In this document: piece by piece, positions 17,091 to 25,114 of the stretch
Layout of the letters: every line of letters starts with the position of its first letter
Numbering within the stretch: position 1 is the stretch's first letter
DNA from: Jiangella asiatica
Lineage (GTDB): Bacteria; Actinomycetota; Actinomycetes; Jiangellales; Jiangellaceae
Assembly: GCF_004349065.1 (NCBI RefSeq)
Contig: NZ_SMKZ01000028.1
Coordinates: 20,023-84,022, forward strand
Length of the DNA: 64,000 nt
Direction of reading: 5' to 3'
The notes under the pieces: model-generated
What the model was told of the DNA's origin: nothing
What the model saw: the letters and a program-made list of their open reading frames with translations, nothing else
Database searches by the model: none
Program-made: the position numbers and the translations under genes

Positions 17091-18713
17091 ATGACCAGGC
17101 CTTCCCGGAACCCCCGCAGGGCCTTGCTCGGCGCCCTGATCGCCGGCTCGGCCCTCGTCGTCAGCGGCCTCGCCGGGGCGCCCGCCAGCGCTGGCCCGGA
17201 CGACCCCACGCAGCCCGACGTGCTCATCGCGACCGAGGAGGGCGAACAGAAGCCGTTCTTCCCAGAGATCGCGCACCTCGACGACGGCCGGCTCTTGACC
17301 GTCTTCTACTGGAACAACGAGCACTCCGCCGGGATCCCCGGGGGCGACCACGACGGGCAAGTGCGGTGGACGGAGAGCACGGACGGCGGGGCGACCTGGT
17401 CGCAGCCGCGGGTCGTGATCGACACGTCGTTCGACGACCGCGACGCACAGATCACCCAACTGCGCGACGGAACCATCGTGATCACCTGGTTCCAGACTGA
17501 CTGGACCGGATATCCCGACACGGCCGCCACGCTGCGCGGCACCTACGTGGTGCGCTCCGAAGACGGCGGGCAGACGTGGTCCGAGCCGGCCTTGGTGCAA
17601 TCGTCGATGAGCTGCGGGTGCGGCCCGCGAAGCGGCGCGTACCACCTGGGCTGGTCCGCCGAGTCCGGTGAGGTCGTCGAACTCGACGACGGCGACCTGC
17701 TGATCCCCCTCTACGGCACGCGCCCGGACTCCACGCTCGGCCGCGCCAGCGTCGTGCGCAGCACCGACGGCGGGCGGACCTGGCCGCTGGAGAACGAGGT
17801 CATGCTCCCCGCCGAGCCAGGCGTCGCACTCTCCGAAACCGAACTGGCGGTCCTCCCCGACGGGCACGTCACCGCGGTAATTCGCCCTGGGTACGTCAGC
17901 GACTCCTACGACGGCGGCCGCACCTGGACCGTCGCGAGCAAGGTCCCGTGGAGCATGCAGGCCCCGGATCTGATGACCCTGCCCGGCGGAATGGTGTTGC
18001 TCACCTACGGCGGGCGAGACTACGGCTCGAACGAGCCGATCGTCGGCCGGCTCCGGCACCGCGACCAGGCCTGGACCGACACGAACCCCGTCCTGCTGTA
18101 CATGTCGCAGCAGAACGTGGACCAGGGCGACCCCAGCACCGCGGTCGTGCGGGGCGGCCGGTTCCTCACGGTCAGCTACGACACCAACATCCACGCCGTC
18201 GTCGGCACCTTCAGCTCCCTCAGCGACTACGTCGACGTCCAGCCGCCGGAGCACGAGACCGCCCCAGAATCCGAGGACGTCCTCAACCTTCCCGCCATGG
18301 TCGCCGCGGGAAAGGCCACCTACGAGACCGATCTGACCAGCAGCCACCGGGACCACCCCACCGCTCAGCCCGGCGGAGCGGTCGACGGCGTGGCCGAATA
18401 CTGGCACTGCTCCCTCGGACCCGTCGCCACACCCGAGGCGCCGCGCCACTTCACCCTCAGCTTCGCCGAACCACAGCGGATCTCGTGGATCGGACTGAAC
18501 CTCAAACCCGGCTACGCCGAGACCGTCTCCGTCTACCTCTCGACCAACGGCGAGAACTGGGGCGATCCGGTCGACGTCCGCATCGCACACGTCTCCGTCG
18601 CCGGCCAGATCGCCTGGGCAAAGATCGACCGCACCACCGCCCAGCACGTCAAGATCGTCATCACCGAATCCGCCGGAGCCTCCATGCTCGCCGAACTGAG
18701 CATCGCCCGCTGA
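17091..18713 (+). CDS. secreted sialidase-fold (BNR/Asp-box) protein with C-terminal discoidin-like domain
   Basis: 540 aa from the ATG at 17091 (GGGAG 6-10 nt before it). Signal peptide to about residue 34 (ending APASA). Four Asp boxes are visible: STDGGATW (about 96), SEDGGQTW (about 155), STDGGRTW (about 224) and SYDGGRTW (about 272), defining a six-bladed sialidase-like propeller. Residues about 400-540 (EYWHCSLGPV, RISWIGLNLKPGY, VYLSTNGENWGDPV, HVKIVITES) look like an F5/8 type C carbohydrate-binding domain. The FRIP/YRIP arginine motif of true sialidases is not seen; the matching place reads FFPEIAHLDDGRLLTVFYW. The substrate is therefore open. Confidence 0.75.
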   Translation: MTRPSRNPRRALLGALIAGSALVVSGLAGAPASAGPDDPTQPDVLIATEEGEQKPFFPEIAHLDDGRLLTVFYWNNEHSAGIPGGDHDGQVRWTESTDGGATWSQPRVVIDTSFDDRDAQITQLRDGTIVITWFQTDWTGYPDTAATLRGTYVVRSEDGGQTWSEPALVQSSMSCGCGPRSGAYHLGWSAESGEVVELDDGDLLIPLYGTRPDSTLGRASVVRSTDGGRTWPLENEVMLPAEPGVALSETELAVLPDGHVTAVIRPGYVSDSYDGGRTWTVASKVPWSMQAPDLMTLPGGMVLLTYGGRDYGSNEPIVGRLRHRDQAWTDTNPVLLYMSQQNVDQGDPSTAVVRGGRFLTVSYDTNIHAVVGTFSSLSDYVDVQPPEHETAPESEDVLNLPAMVAAGKATYETDLTSSHRDHPTAQPGGAVDGVAEYWHCSLGPVATPEAPRHFTLSFAEPQRISWIGLNLKPGYAETVSVYLSTNGENWGDPVDVRIAHVSVAGQIAWAKIDRTTAQHVKIVITESAGASMLAELSIAR

Positions 18714-19492
18714 GCCAGCGAACAGCCACAGGGTGCGGCCGGCCGCCCGCCGTGCGAACGCACAATCGGCCCTGCCCTCGAACCCGCACCATCCAACCTG
18801 GAACATCCCGCCAGGTCTGTGCGCCAACGCTCTGCCGGATCGACGGGAGCAGCCGCGGCACGCGGGTGCCGATTTCGCGTCTCGCGACAGGTGGGACTCT
18901 ACGGGCCCGCGCCGGCGGGACTACGTGAGTTCAACGCATGGACAGCATCGTCGCGCCACGGCGCTTCGAGGAGATTTGCCCGAGCCCAGCCGTCTACTCA
19001 ACGACGAACTGATGGGTCGAGCCAGCCGACAAGATCCCGCACCGGCCTCGTCACGCGCGTCAGCTCAGCTGGACATCGATTCTGTTTGCTGCGCCGGCGG
19101 TAACGTCCTCCGGCTCGATGATGCGGACCGGCCCCACCGCGCCGACGCGGCCGTCGCGCCGCGCGATACTTCGTGATCCTCTACGGCTACTGGGCCGCAG
19201 CGGCAGCGATCGGTTCACTGCTCGGCGCCGGGTTCGAGTCGTACCTGCGGCAGGCCATGCTGCGGGCCGACGACGCGGCGCGAGCACGCTCCGCTCCCTG
19301 CGGCACAACCGTCGTCCGGCGCCCGCATCCGGGCAGCATCGATCCGTACATCTGATCCGTCAAGATCAACCGACTTGAGGTAGCCGCGCCCGCGATCTAG
19401 CCGAGCGCGACAGGCAGACCAAAGCCGACCTGTTATACCGCGCGAGGTAGGAACGTGCCGGCACTATGCGACCCCGATCTGAGATTCTCGCT
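18714..19492. other. no convincing gene
   Basis: Short frames occur on both strands but lack ribosome sites and family features. A minus-strand frame ends VGPVRIIEPEDVTAGAANRI near 19065-19140 and might be the tail of a lost hydrolase, but this is too weak to call. Confidence 0.4.
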
Positions 19493-19526
19493 GTGGTGCC
19501 ACCGGAATGAGCTCCGGAGGCACCAC
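19493..19526. terminator. strong 14-bp imperfect hairpin
   Basis: Left arm 19493-19506 (GTGGTGCCACCGGA) and right arm 19513-19526 (TCCGGAGGCACCAC) pair throughout except one A-A mismatch, with a 6-nt loop. No T-run follows, so it may be a processing or bidirectional terminator stem or an IS remnant rather than a classical terminator. Confidence 0.35.
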
Positions 19527-19725
19527 GAGCCCGGGCGCTACCTGGTTCGGAATGGCCGTCTCAGGTGAGCGCTGCGCACTGTCCGGCGCTGGGCCCGTCG
19601 ACGGTGTTGTCAAGGCCGAGTCCGTCGGCGCGACGGTGTTCTCCGAGCAGGACAGCGGTCCGTGCAATCTCGCCCCGTTTGATGACTGCCGCCGTCGCAC
19701 CCTTTGGAGCCAGCATTGCACGGCA

Positions 19726-19744
19726 TTGACATGGAACGTCGTTC
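19726..19744 (+). promoter_or_regulatory. TTGACATGGAAC promoter/operator motif, copy 2
   Basis: TTGACA at 19726-19731 is joined to the inverted repeat GAACgtcGTTC (19734-19744). The layout has -35 and operator fused, as in IclR-type sites of the TGGAA-N-TTCCA kind. The next gene starts at 19789. Confidence 0.55.
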
Positions 19745-19788
19745 TAGGAAATATGCCCGGCATTCCAAAACCCACGTGGAGGTGCTCG

Positions 19789-22032
19789 ATGAGCCCATTT
19801 CCCAAGACCGCGGCCTGGGACAGCCAGCGGCGTTACCAGGGGACAAGGCGGCGTTGGCGCCGATTCTGTGGTATTTCCCTGTCGGGAATCGCGATCGTGG
19901 CACTCCTGGCAGGCGATCCGCGGAACTTGCCGGCCACCGCAGCCCCGCTGGTGCCGGGCGCCGCTTCCGGCGACTACCGCGTGACGCTCGGCGCGGAGTG
20001 GAGTGTGAGCAGTCCCGGCCCCGGCCACCTCAGCGCCTTCCCGCAAGCGTTCGCAACCGACCGCGTCATCGACGGCGTCGCCGAGCGCCAAATCCACCTC
20101 AGCTGGGCGGAGAACCGCGACTCCACCACCGTCGAGAGTGTCGACAAGCACGCCGTGTCCAAGGACGGTGCGATCACATTTGAGCGATTAGGCGAGCTCC
20201 TGCCTGCCATGAACATGGTCCGTCTGGGCGACGGATCGCTGTTGTCGATCGAGTTCGTCCCAGGGCCGACCGACCCGAACACCGGTGACATCACGCTGAA
20301 GACCGCCCGTTCCGACGACCTGGGCGAATCCTGGACCCGTGGCACCGCCATCGTCAAGGACACCGTGGGGTTCAGTTGGATCCGGGTTCATCGGGGCATC
20401 CTGCAACTGGTCGACGGCACGTTGCTGATGCCCATCTACGGCCTCGCACAGGGCGACACCCGGAATCGGTCGGCGCTGCTGCAGAGCGCGGACGGAGGGC
20501 ACACTTGGACGGTGCGCAATGCCGCGATCCTGCCGCCCACGGCGTCACTCGGCTCGAACGAGTGGGCGATCAGTCGCACCAGCGACGGCCGGCTGATCGG
20601 ATTCCTGCGCGGCCACGGGCAGGATGCGATCTTCCAGACCTACTCCGGCGACGACGGTGTGACCTGGACGCCGCCGCAGGTCATCGACGCACCCGAGGGA
20701 GCGCCCACGGGTTCGGTGGATCCGGGCGTGGTGCTCCAGCCCAACGGCATGCTCCTACTCACCTACGGCCGGCCGGACAACTCGCTGCTGGTGAGCCTCG
20801 ACGGCACCGGACGCATCTGGGAGGACTACCAGCACGTCTTCGGCAACGCTCCGCGCGGCGGGCCTGCACGGACGACCGGCTCCAGTGGCAATACGGCGAT
20901 CGTAAGTGTGAGCGCGAACCAGTCGGTCATGTTCGGCGACACCTGCGCCAACATCTGGGGGTGCCGGGAATACGGCCAACTGCACCGGGTCTGGGCACGG
21001 ATGATCGACGCCGTCACGCCCGGCACCGGCAAGATCGATCTCGCGACGAAGGTCGCCTCCGGCAGCGTGCAACTGTCCGGCGACGTCCTCGACGGGCCGG
21101 ACGCCTTCCCCGAGACCCGCATTCAGGGCGCCACCGACGGCAGCTCCGAACGCTACGCCGCCGCCCCGATCGCCGCGGGCGGCGAGCTGATCATTGAGCT
21201 GGACCAGACATACACGCTGGACAAGATCGGTCTGATGCTGGCCTACGGCATCCCCCAGGACGCCGACGTCCAGCTCTCCACAGACGGAAATTCCTGGGGC
21301 AAGCCGATTCTGAAGACACGCGATACCGTCGACTACGCGGTGCGCTACCACCAGATCGAGCCCACCCAAGCCAAGTACGTCAAAATCAACGCACCGAGCG
21401 ACGGCGGCAGTCTCGACGCGGTCACCGAAGTGGAGCTATACGCCGCGGACACGATGACCTTCGAGAACGACGCCGTCAACGCGCCACCACGCGGCTTCAC
21501 CGACACCCGCCACGCGGTGGTCGCGGACACGATTATGCCCGGCGCGGATAGCAATCGTCGGCTGACGCTCGTCGACTGGGATGCGGACTCCCATGCCACC
21601 GCAACGCTCACGTCTTCGGCCACATCGGAGCAGCGGGTGGACTTCCAGTTCGCAGGTGGAACGTACGGCTCGACCGGCGGCGTATTCTCGATCCCCGGCC
21701 GGACCGACGACGGTCAGACGGTGACGGCGTATGAGTTTTGGGTGACGGCCAACGCTGCGGCCGGAAACTTCCGGGTCCGGGCACGTGCCGGGTCCGGATG
21801 GGTCGACATCGGAACCGTGCCCTACGCGCCGGCGGAGACGTGGATGCCAGTCTCCATCGAGACCACGGCCACCGGGGCGAAGCTCAGCATGAACGGCGGC
21901 ACCCTCGAGACAACCGCCCGGGCCAACGAGGTCGCCAGCTACACCGGCATCACCGTCAGCACCTACACCGTTGCATCAGCCTGGGGATCCCAGCTCGACT
22001 TCGACGACATCCGGATCACTCCACTGAACTGA
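19789..22032 (+). CDS. secreted sialidase-fold protein with discoidin-like and C-terminal concanavalin-like regions
   Basis: 747 aa. The ATG at 19789 has GGAGGT 5 nt upstream; upstream in-frame codons contain the promoter and are rejected. A long basic then hydrophobic signal peptide ends near ATAA (residue about 45). Asp boxes: SDDLGESW (about 174), SADGGHTW (about 232), SGDDGVTW (about 285). An F5/8-like module (ELIIELDQTYTLDKIGLMLAYG, VQLSTDGNSWGKP, AKYVKINAPSD) covers about 460-560. The last 180 residues (TLVDWDADSHATATL through DFDDIRITPLN) resemble a beta-sandwich. The canonical sialidase FRIP arginine motif is absent. Likely a paralogue of, and co-regulated with, the gene at 17091. Confidence 0.72.
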   Translation: MSPFPKTAAWDSQRRYQGTRRRWRRFCGISLSGIAIVALLAGDPRNLPATAAPLVPGAASGDYRVTLGAEWSVSSPGPGHLSAFPQAFATDRVIDGVAERQIHLSWAENRDSTTVESVDKHAVSKDGAITFERLGELLPAMNMVRLGDGSLLSIEFVPGPTDPNTGDITLKTARSDDLGESWTRGTAIVKDTVGFSWIRVHRGILQLVDGTLLMPIYGLAQGDTRNRSALLQSADGGHTWTVRNAAILPPTASLGSNEWAISRTSDGRLIGFLRGHGQDAIFQTYSGDDGVTWTPPQVIDAPEGAPTGSVDPGVVLQPNGMLLLTYGRPDNSLLVSLDGTGRIWEDYQHVFGNAPRGGPARTTGSSGNTAIVSVSANQSVMFGDTCANIWGCREYGQLHRVWARMIDAVTPGTGKIDLATKVASGSVQLSGDVLDGPDAFPETRIQGATDGSSERYAAAPIAAGGELIIELDQTYTLDKIGLMLAYGIPQDADVQLSTDGNSWGKPILKTRDTVDYAVRYHQIEPTQAKYVKINAPSDGGSLDAVTEVELYAADTMTFENDAVNAPPRGFTDTRHAVVADTIMPGADSNRRLTLVDWDADSHATATLTSSATSEQRVDFQFAGGTYGSTGGVFSIPGRTDDGQTVTAYEFWVTANAAAGNFRVRARAGSGWVDIGTVPYAPAETWMPVSIETTATGAKLSMNGGTLETTARANEVASYTGITVSTYTVASAWGSQLDFDDIRITPLN

Positions 22033-22489
22033 CCCATCAACCATGGCGGGGGCGTGCTCGTCGGAGTCGGACTTCTCGCGAACCTGCGCCGCGAACCGCC
22101 CGCCAAGCCGCTGCTCGCAGTCGTCACTGGTGAGCTGCGGCCACGGCTGGCGTCGGCCGCCCGTCGACCAGCACGAAGTAGTCTGCGGGGCGCCGTGCCC
22201 CAGCCGCGGGCGCGGAACGGGTCGGCGCCCGACCTGGCTCGTGCGGGAGGTGAGGCGGCACCGACCTCGTTCCGTGCAAGCGCCCAAAGGGTCCGTCTGT
22301 ACATGCGGGTGCGGGCGACTGTGCCGTTCGGGTCATGTGGTGGCTGACAGGTGCGCCGGAGGACGTGACGGCAGTCGCCTATCTGCCCCCGTCAGGTGCT
22401 ACTCCATGCACGATGGCCTGCGAGTCGGCCTGGTACGCGCCGCGCCAGCGAGCAGGCGGCGCGCCACCGAGCCTGAGAGCCCGGAACGC

Positions 22490-22509
22490 TTGACATGGAA
22501 TGCGATTCC
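22490..22509 (+). promoter_or_regulatory. TTGACATGGAA motif, copy 3, with no gene downstream
   Basis: TTGACATGGAATGCGATTCC contains the perfect inverted repeat GGAAT-gcg-ATTCC (22497-22509). It is the best-conserved of the three copies, followed by CGTATGTTG. No intact reading frame follows within 500 nt. Confidence 0.5.
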
Positions 22510-22822
22510 GTATGTTGTCGTCCCGTGCGCTAGCCCTGGCCGACGCCCTGGCCTGCCGGCTTTGCGCGTTGCGCATCGGCCATGTCGTCACGGTGACGCC
22601 GCCTGACGGGAAGTCAGTGGCAGCAGATCACCCCCGACTCGTCGTCCCACCCGTGACGCACTCGTCGTAATCGACAACCAGCCGCGGCTGACAGCGGTGT
22701 GGGACGTGTGCAGATATGACGAAGCTGACGACTCGAGGCCCTGCCACCGGCTGTAGGTGCTCGGACCGTTGTTCAAACGGGCTCTCGTGACGGCGAGGAT
22801 CCAATTGCCTAGTGCCGGTCAA

Positions 22823-22848
22823 GCGTGAGATCGACAACGATCTCACGC
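22823..22848. other. perfect 11-bp hairpin with 4-nt loop
   Basis: GCGTGAGATCG (22823-22833) and CGATCTCACGC (22838-22848) are exact inverted copies around ACAA. There is no T-run, so it is not a typical intrinsic terminator. It may be an operator, a transposon end relic or an RNA stem. Confidence 0.45.
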
Positions 22849-23038
22849 CCGACAACGCCAACCGTTCCACAGCGCGCACCCGTCACGGTCGACTGCTGGC
22901 GGCGTGGGAGGTCGAGCTTGGCCTTGGTGCAGCATCGGTGGTCGAGCGTCAGCCAGTCGCGGCTCGACATGTGGGAAGCAAAGCGATCGCGTAGTGGCGA
23001 CCGTCGGCAGTCGGCATTGTGGGTCGGTCGGTGGTGAA

Positions 23039-23419
23039 ATGACCTTGAGAATTCAGCGATTCAACTGGAAAGCTGCGGGAGTGTCTGTTGCGGTTCCGCA
23101 GTCGGTGGTTACGAGCCTGATCGGGGCGAACATGGGCCGCGTGGTGTCGGTGCATGAGAGTCCGATTCGTGGCGGTAGTGGAGCAGCAACCGCGGGAGTG
23201 GCGCGCCTGACGTTGCAGGTTCGCGGGCAGGGCGACCGCCTAGAAGAGTTCACTGTCGTTCGAAAGAACTTCCGCCCGTTGACCTCGGGGCGTCACAAGC
23301 ATGGAGCGGCGAATCCGCGTCACTGGGCTTACTGGCTCCGGGAGCCACTAGCGTACGGGTCAGGTGTCTTGCCGAACGGCCCAGGGCTCAGATCTCTGTC
23401 GGCGACGCGTGAAAAATGA
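23039..23419 (+). pseudogene. N-terminal fragment of an aminoglycoside-phosphotransferase-like kinase
   Basis: The frame from the ATG at 23039 encodes RGQGDRLEEFTVVRKNFRPL, with the Val-x-Lys of a kinase beta strand, then HGAANPRHWAYWLREPLAYGSGVL, a spacing seen at the start of phosphotransferase enzyme family proteins. The sequence stops after about 120 residues where IS21-type end repeats begin (23417). The catalytic HxDxxxxN and DFG-like motifs are missing, so the gene was cut by insertion. Confidence 0.5.
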
Positions 23420-23448
23420 CCCCGTGTCGACGCCCGAATATTGACCCC
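23417..23448 (+). repeat. IS21-type left end repeats (TGACCCC)
   Basis: TGACCCC occurs at 23417-23423 and 23442-23448, just before an istA start. These repeats differ from the GGGGCCAAAACTC series at 16865, so a second, distinct IS21-family element is indicated. Confidence 0.5.
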
Positions 23449-23490
23449 CTCTCCGGGGACCCTGGTTCATCCGAGCCGGGGAGGACAGGG

Positions 23491-23685
23491 GTGTTATCCG
23501 TGGAGGACTGGGCTGAGATCCGCAGGCTTCATCGGGCGGAGGGTTTGCCGATCAAGGTGATCGCTCGGGTGTTGGGTATTTCGAGGAACACGGTGCGCGC
23601 GGCGATCGCGTCGGATGCGCCGCCGAAGTACCAGCGCAAGGCTGCCGGTTCGATCGTGGACGGGGTCGAGCCGCGCATCCGAGAG
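23491..23685 (+). pseudogene. IstA transposase N-terminal fragment (IS21 family)
   Basis: A GTG at 23491 with GGGGAGGACAGG upstream starts VLSVEDWAEIRRLHRAEGLP, then IKVIARVLGISRNTVRAAI, the helix-turn-helix of IstA. It continues through PPKYQRKAAGSIVDGVEPRIRE. Homology stops near 23685, long before the DDE domain. The sequence that follows belongs to the minus-strand operon remnant. Confidence 0.75.
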
Positions 23686-23691
23686 CCACGC

Positions 23692-23823
23692 TCCTGGCGC
23701 TTCCCCGCGGTGGGCTCGGAACCACTGCGCGGGGCGCGCTCGCTTGGGCGCGCGCTAAGCCGGTCGCTCATCGCATCCCGTGCGTGCACGGAGACCATGC
23801 CTTCGCTCAGCGTCTCGATGCTC
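23692..23823 (-). pseudogene. 5' fragment of an unrecognised gene downstream of the GH172-like gene
   Basis: On the minus strand an ATG at 23823 preceded by GGAG opens MSIETLSEGMVSVHARDAMS and remains open until the IS21 junction near 23690. It lies directly downstream of the hexosaminidase operon and would have been its next gene. The product is not recognisable from about 44 codons. Confidence 0.35.
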
Positions 23824-23852
23824 ATACGCCGCTCCACTCCCGATCCATGCCA

Positions 23853-23875
23853 GCGCTCACGTGAGCGCCGCTCAC
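23853..23875. promoter_or_regulatory. overlapping palindromes built from GCTCAC half-sites
   Basis: GCGCTCACGTGAGCGC (23853-23868) is a perfect 16-bp palindrome. The right half also pairs with a third half-site as GTGAGC-gcc-GCTCAC (23861-23875). It lies between the minus-strand fragment and the GH172-like gene and could be an operator or a stem after that gene. Confidence 0.4.
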
Positions 23876-23972
23876 CTCTTGGGTGGCCGCTGCCGCGCAC
23901 ATTCTGGGAGGGAGCGGTCCCGGCAAGATCGCGCGGGCCGTCAGGCGTTCCTCCGTTGTGCTTCTGTGCGCT

Positions 23973-25079
23973 TCACACGGTGTCGAGCGCGTCCATGCCG
24001 GGAAACGCAGGGAAGGGTGTGTGCGGCTCGGTCTGGTACCACCACGATGTGGAGGCGATGTCGTCACGGCGCGGCAGGTAGCGCTCCTGACCCTGAGTCG
24101 GCGTCCTGAAGCCGAGCGCCTGGATCTGTACCCGCAGGGCGGACGTGAATCGTATCGGGTCGGCCACATGCCAGCGGTAGAGCCCGAAGCGTGGCTGGTT
24201 GTCGTAGAAGCCGTCGGGCCGGATCACCTGGGGCATGCCGAGATACGGAGTCGAGTAGGCGGCGTACTGGCCGGGCGGGTCCTCGAAGGCCCAGGCACCA
24301 CCGAAGTAGTCCTCGGTTCCTGTCCCGCAGATCGTTGGGAACTCGTCGTCGTCAAGGAAGAACTTGATCTCACCCTCGCCCCACCACCCGGTGTGGTGCG
24401 CCTCCCATGCCAGATACGTGCCGACGTAGTGGCCCTGACCCCGTACGCCGTCGAGCAGCACATGGGGCTGCTGATACTCCAACGGATCGCTGCGGCGCCA
24501 CTGCGCATGCAAGTACGCCGCGTCGTCCGGTACGTCCGTCAGCGCGTAGGTGATCTGGTAGAAGAAGCCCTCGATGGTGTCGGGGCCGACATTCTCCACC
24601 GTGATCCGGGCGTGCTGCCGGAACGGCATCTCCCAGTAGCAGTTCAGCCCGCCCGCCGGCGCGACGGTCACTGGGAGGGAGGAGACCGGCGCATAGACGG
24701 TCCAGCCCTGGCAGAAGAAGTCGCCGAGCGGGACCTCGATCGACGGGTTCTCCTCACCGTCCCAGTGACAACGCAGCACAATCCGGCGCCAGTGCTTCGG
24801 CAGCGTCGTGATCCAGATGTGCTGGACGGCGCCGGGGCCGTCGATGTCGGCGATCGTGTACGTCTCCTTGCCGCGCAGATCGATGCATGGCGCCTTCTTC
24901 CAGCCGCGTGGCAGCTCTCGGGAGGCGTACGCCGTCGAATGGGTGCCACGCTCGGCGCGGCCGCCGCCGCCCGGTGCGCCGCTGGGATTCTCGGCACTGA
25001 TGGAGCGGGTGCGAGCGCCGGACAGCCGGGAGAGGTTTCCCAGGTGGGTGCCCAGGCCGTTGAACCATGGGGTCGACAT
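23973..25079 (-). CDS. DUF2961 / GH172-like glycosidase
   Basis: 368 aa from the ATG at 25079 (AAGGAG 11 nt upstream); an in-frame ATG 39 nt upstream would overlap the preceding gene and lacks a site. The core reads HIWITTLPKHWRRIVLRCHWDGEE, then GWWGEGEIKFFLDDDEFP and TICGTGTEDYFGGAWAF. The first Glu of GEGE and the Glu of GTGTEDY are 21 residues apart. As I recall, that is the spacing of the two catalytic glutamates of characterised GH172 alpha-D-fructofuranosidases. No signal peptide is seen, so it should act inside the cell on an imported oligosaccharide. Last intact gene of the operon. Confidence 0.8.
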   Translation of the reverse strand: MSTPWFNGLGTHLGNLSRLSGARTRSISAENPSGAPGGGGRAERGTHSTAYASRELPRGWKKAPCIDLRGKETYTIADIDGPGAVQHIWITTLPKHWRRIVLRCHWDGEENPSIEVPLGDFFCQGWTVYAPVSSLPVTVAPAGGLNCYWEMPFRQHARITVENVGPDTIEGFFYQITYALTDVPDDAAYLHAQWRRSDPLEYQQPHVLLDGVRGQGHYVGTYLAWEAHHTGWWGEGEIKFFLDDDEFPTICGTGTEDYFGGAWAFEDPPGQYAAYSTPYLGMPQVIRPDGFYDNQPRFGLYRWHVADPIRFTSALRVQIQALGFRTPTQGQERYLPRRDDIASTSWWYQTEPHTPFPAFPGMDALDTV

Positions 25080-25114
25080 GGACGTTGCTTCTCCTTGAGT
25101 CGCTGTGGTCGTGG

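Larger units (their letters stand above)
22033..23038. other. about 1 kb without a supported gene
   Basis: No frame here shows a family signature or a ribosome site. It contains the third TTGACATGGAA motif (22490-22509) and a perfect hairpin (22823-22848), suggesting that a third gene of the set was deleted or decayed. Confidence 0.4.

Noticed and set aside
19173..19355. 60-codon frame with a hydrophobic start
   Set aside because: No ribosome site, no family, and in decayed intergenic DNA.
16536..23690. A simple composite transposon around the sialidase genes
   Set aside because: The two IS21 remnants carry different terminal repeats, so they are not two copies of one element.
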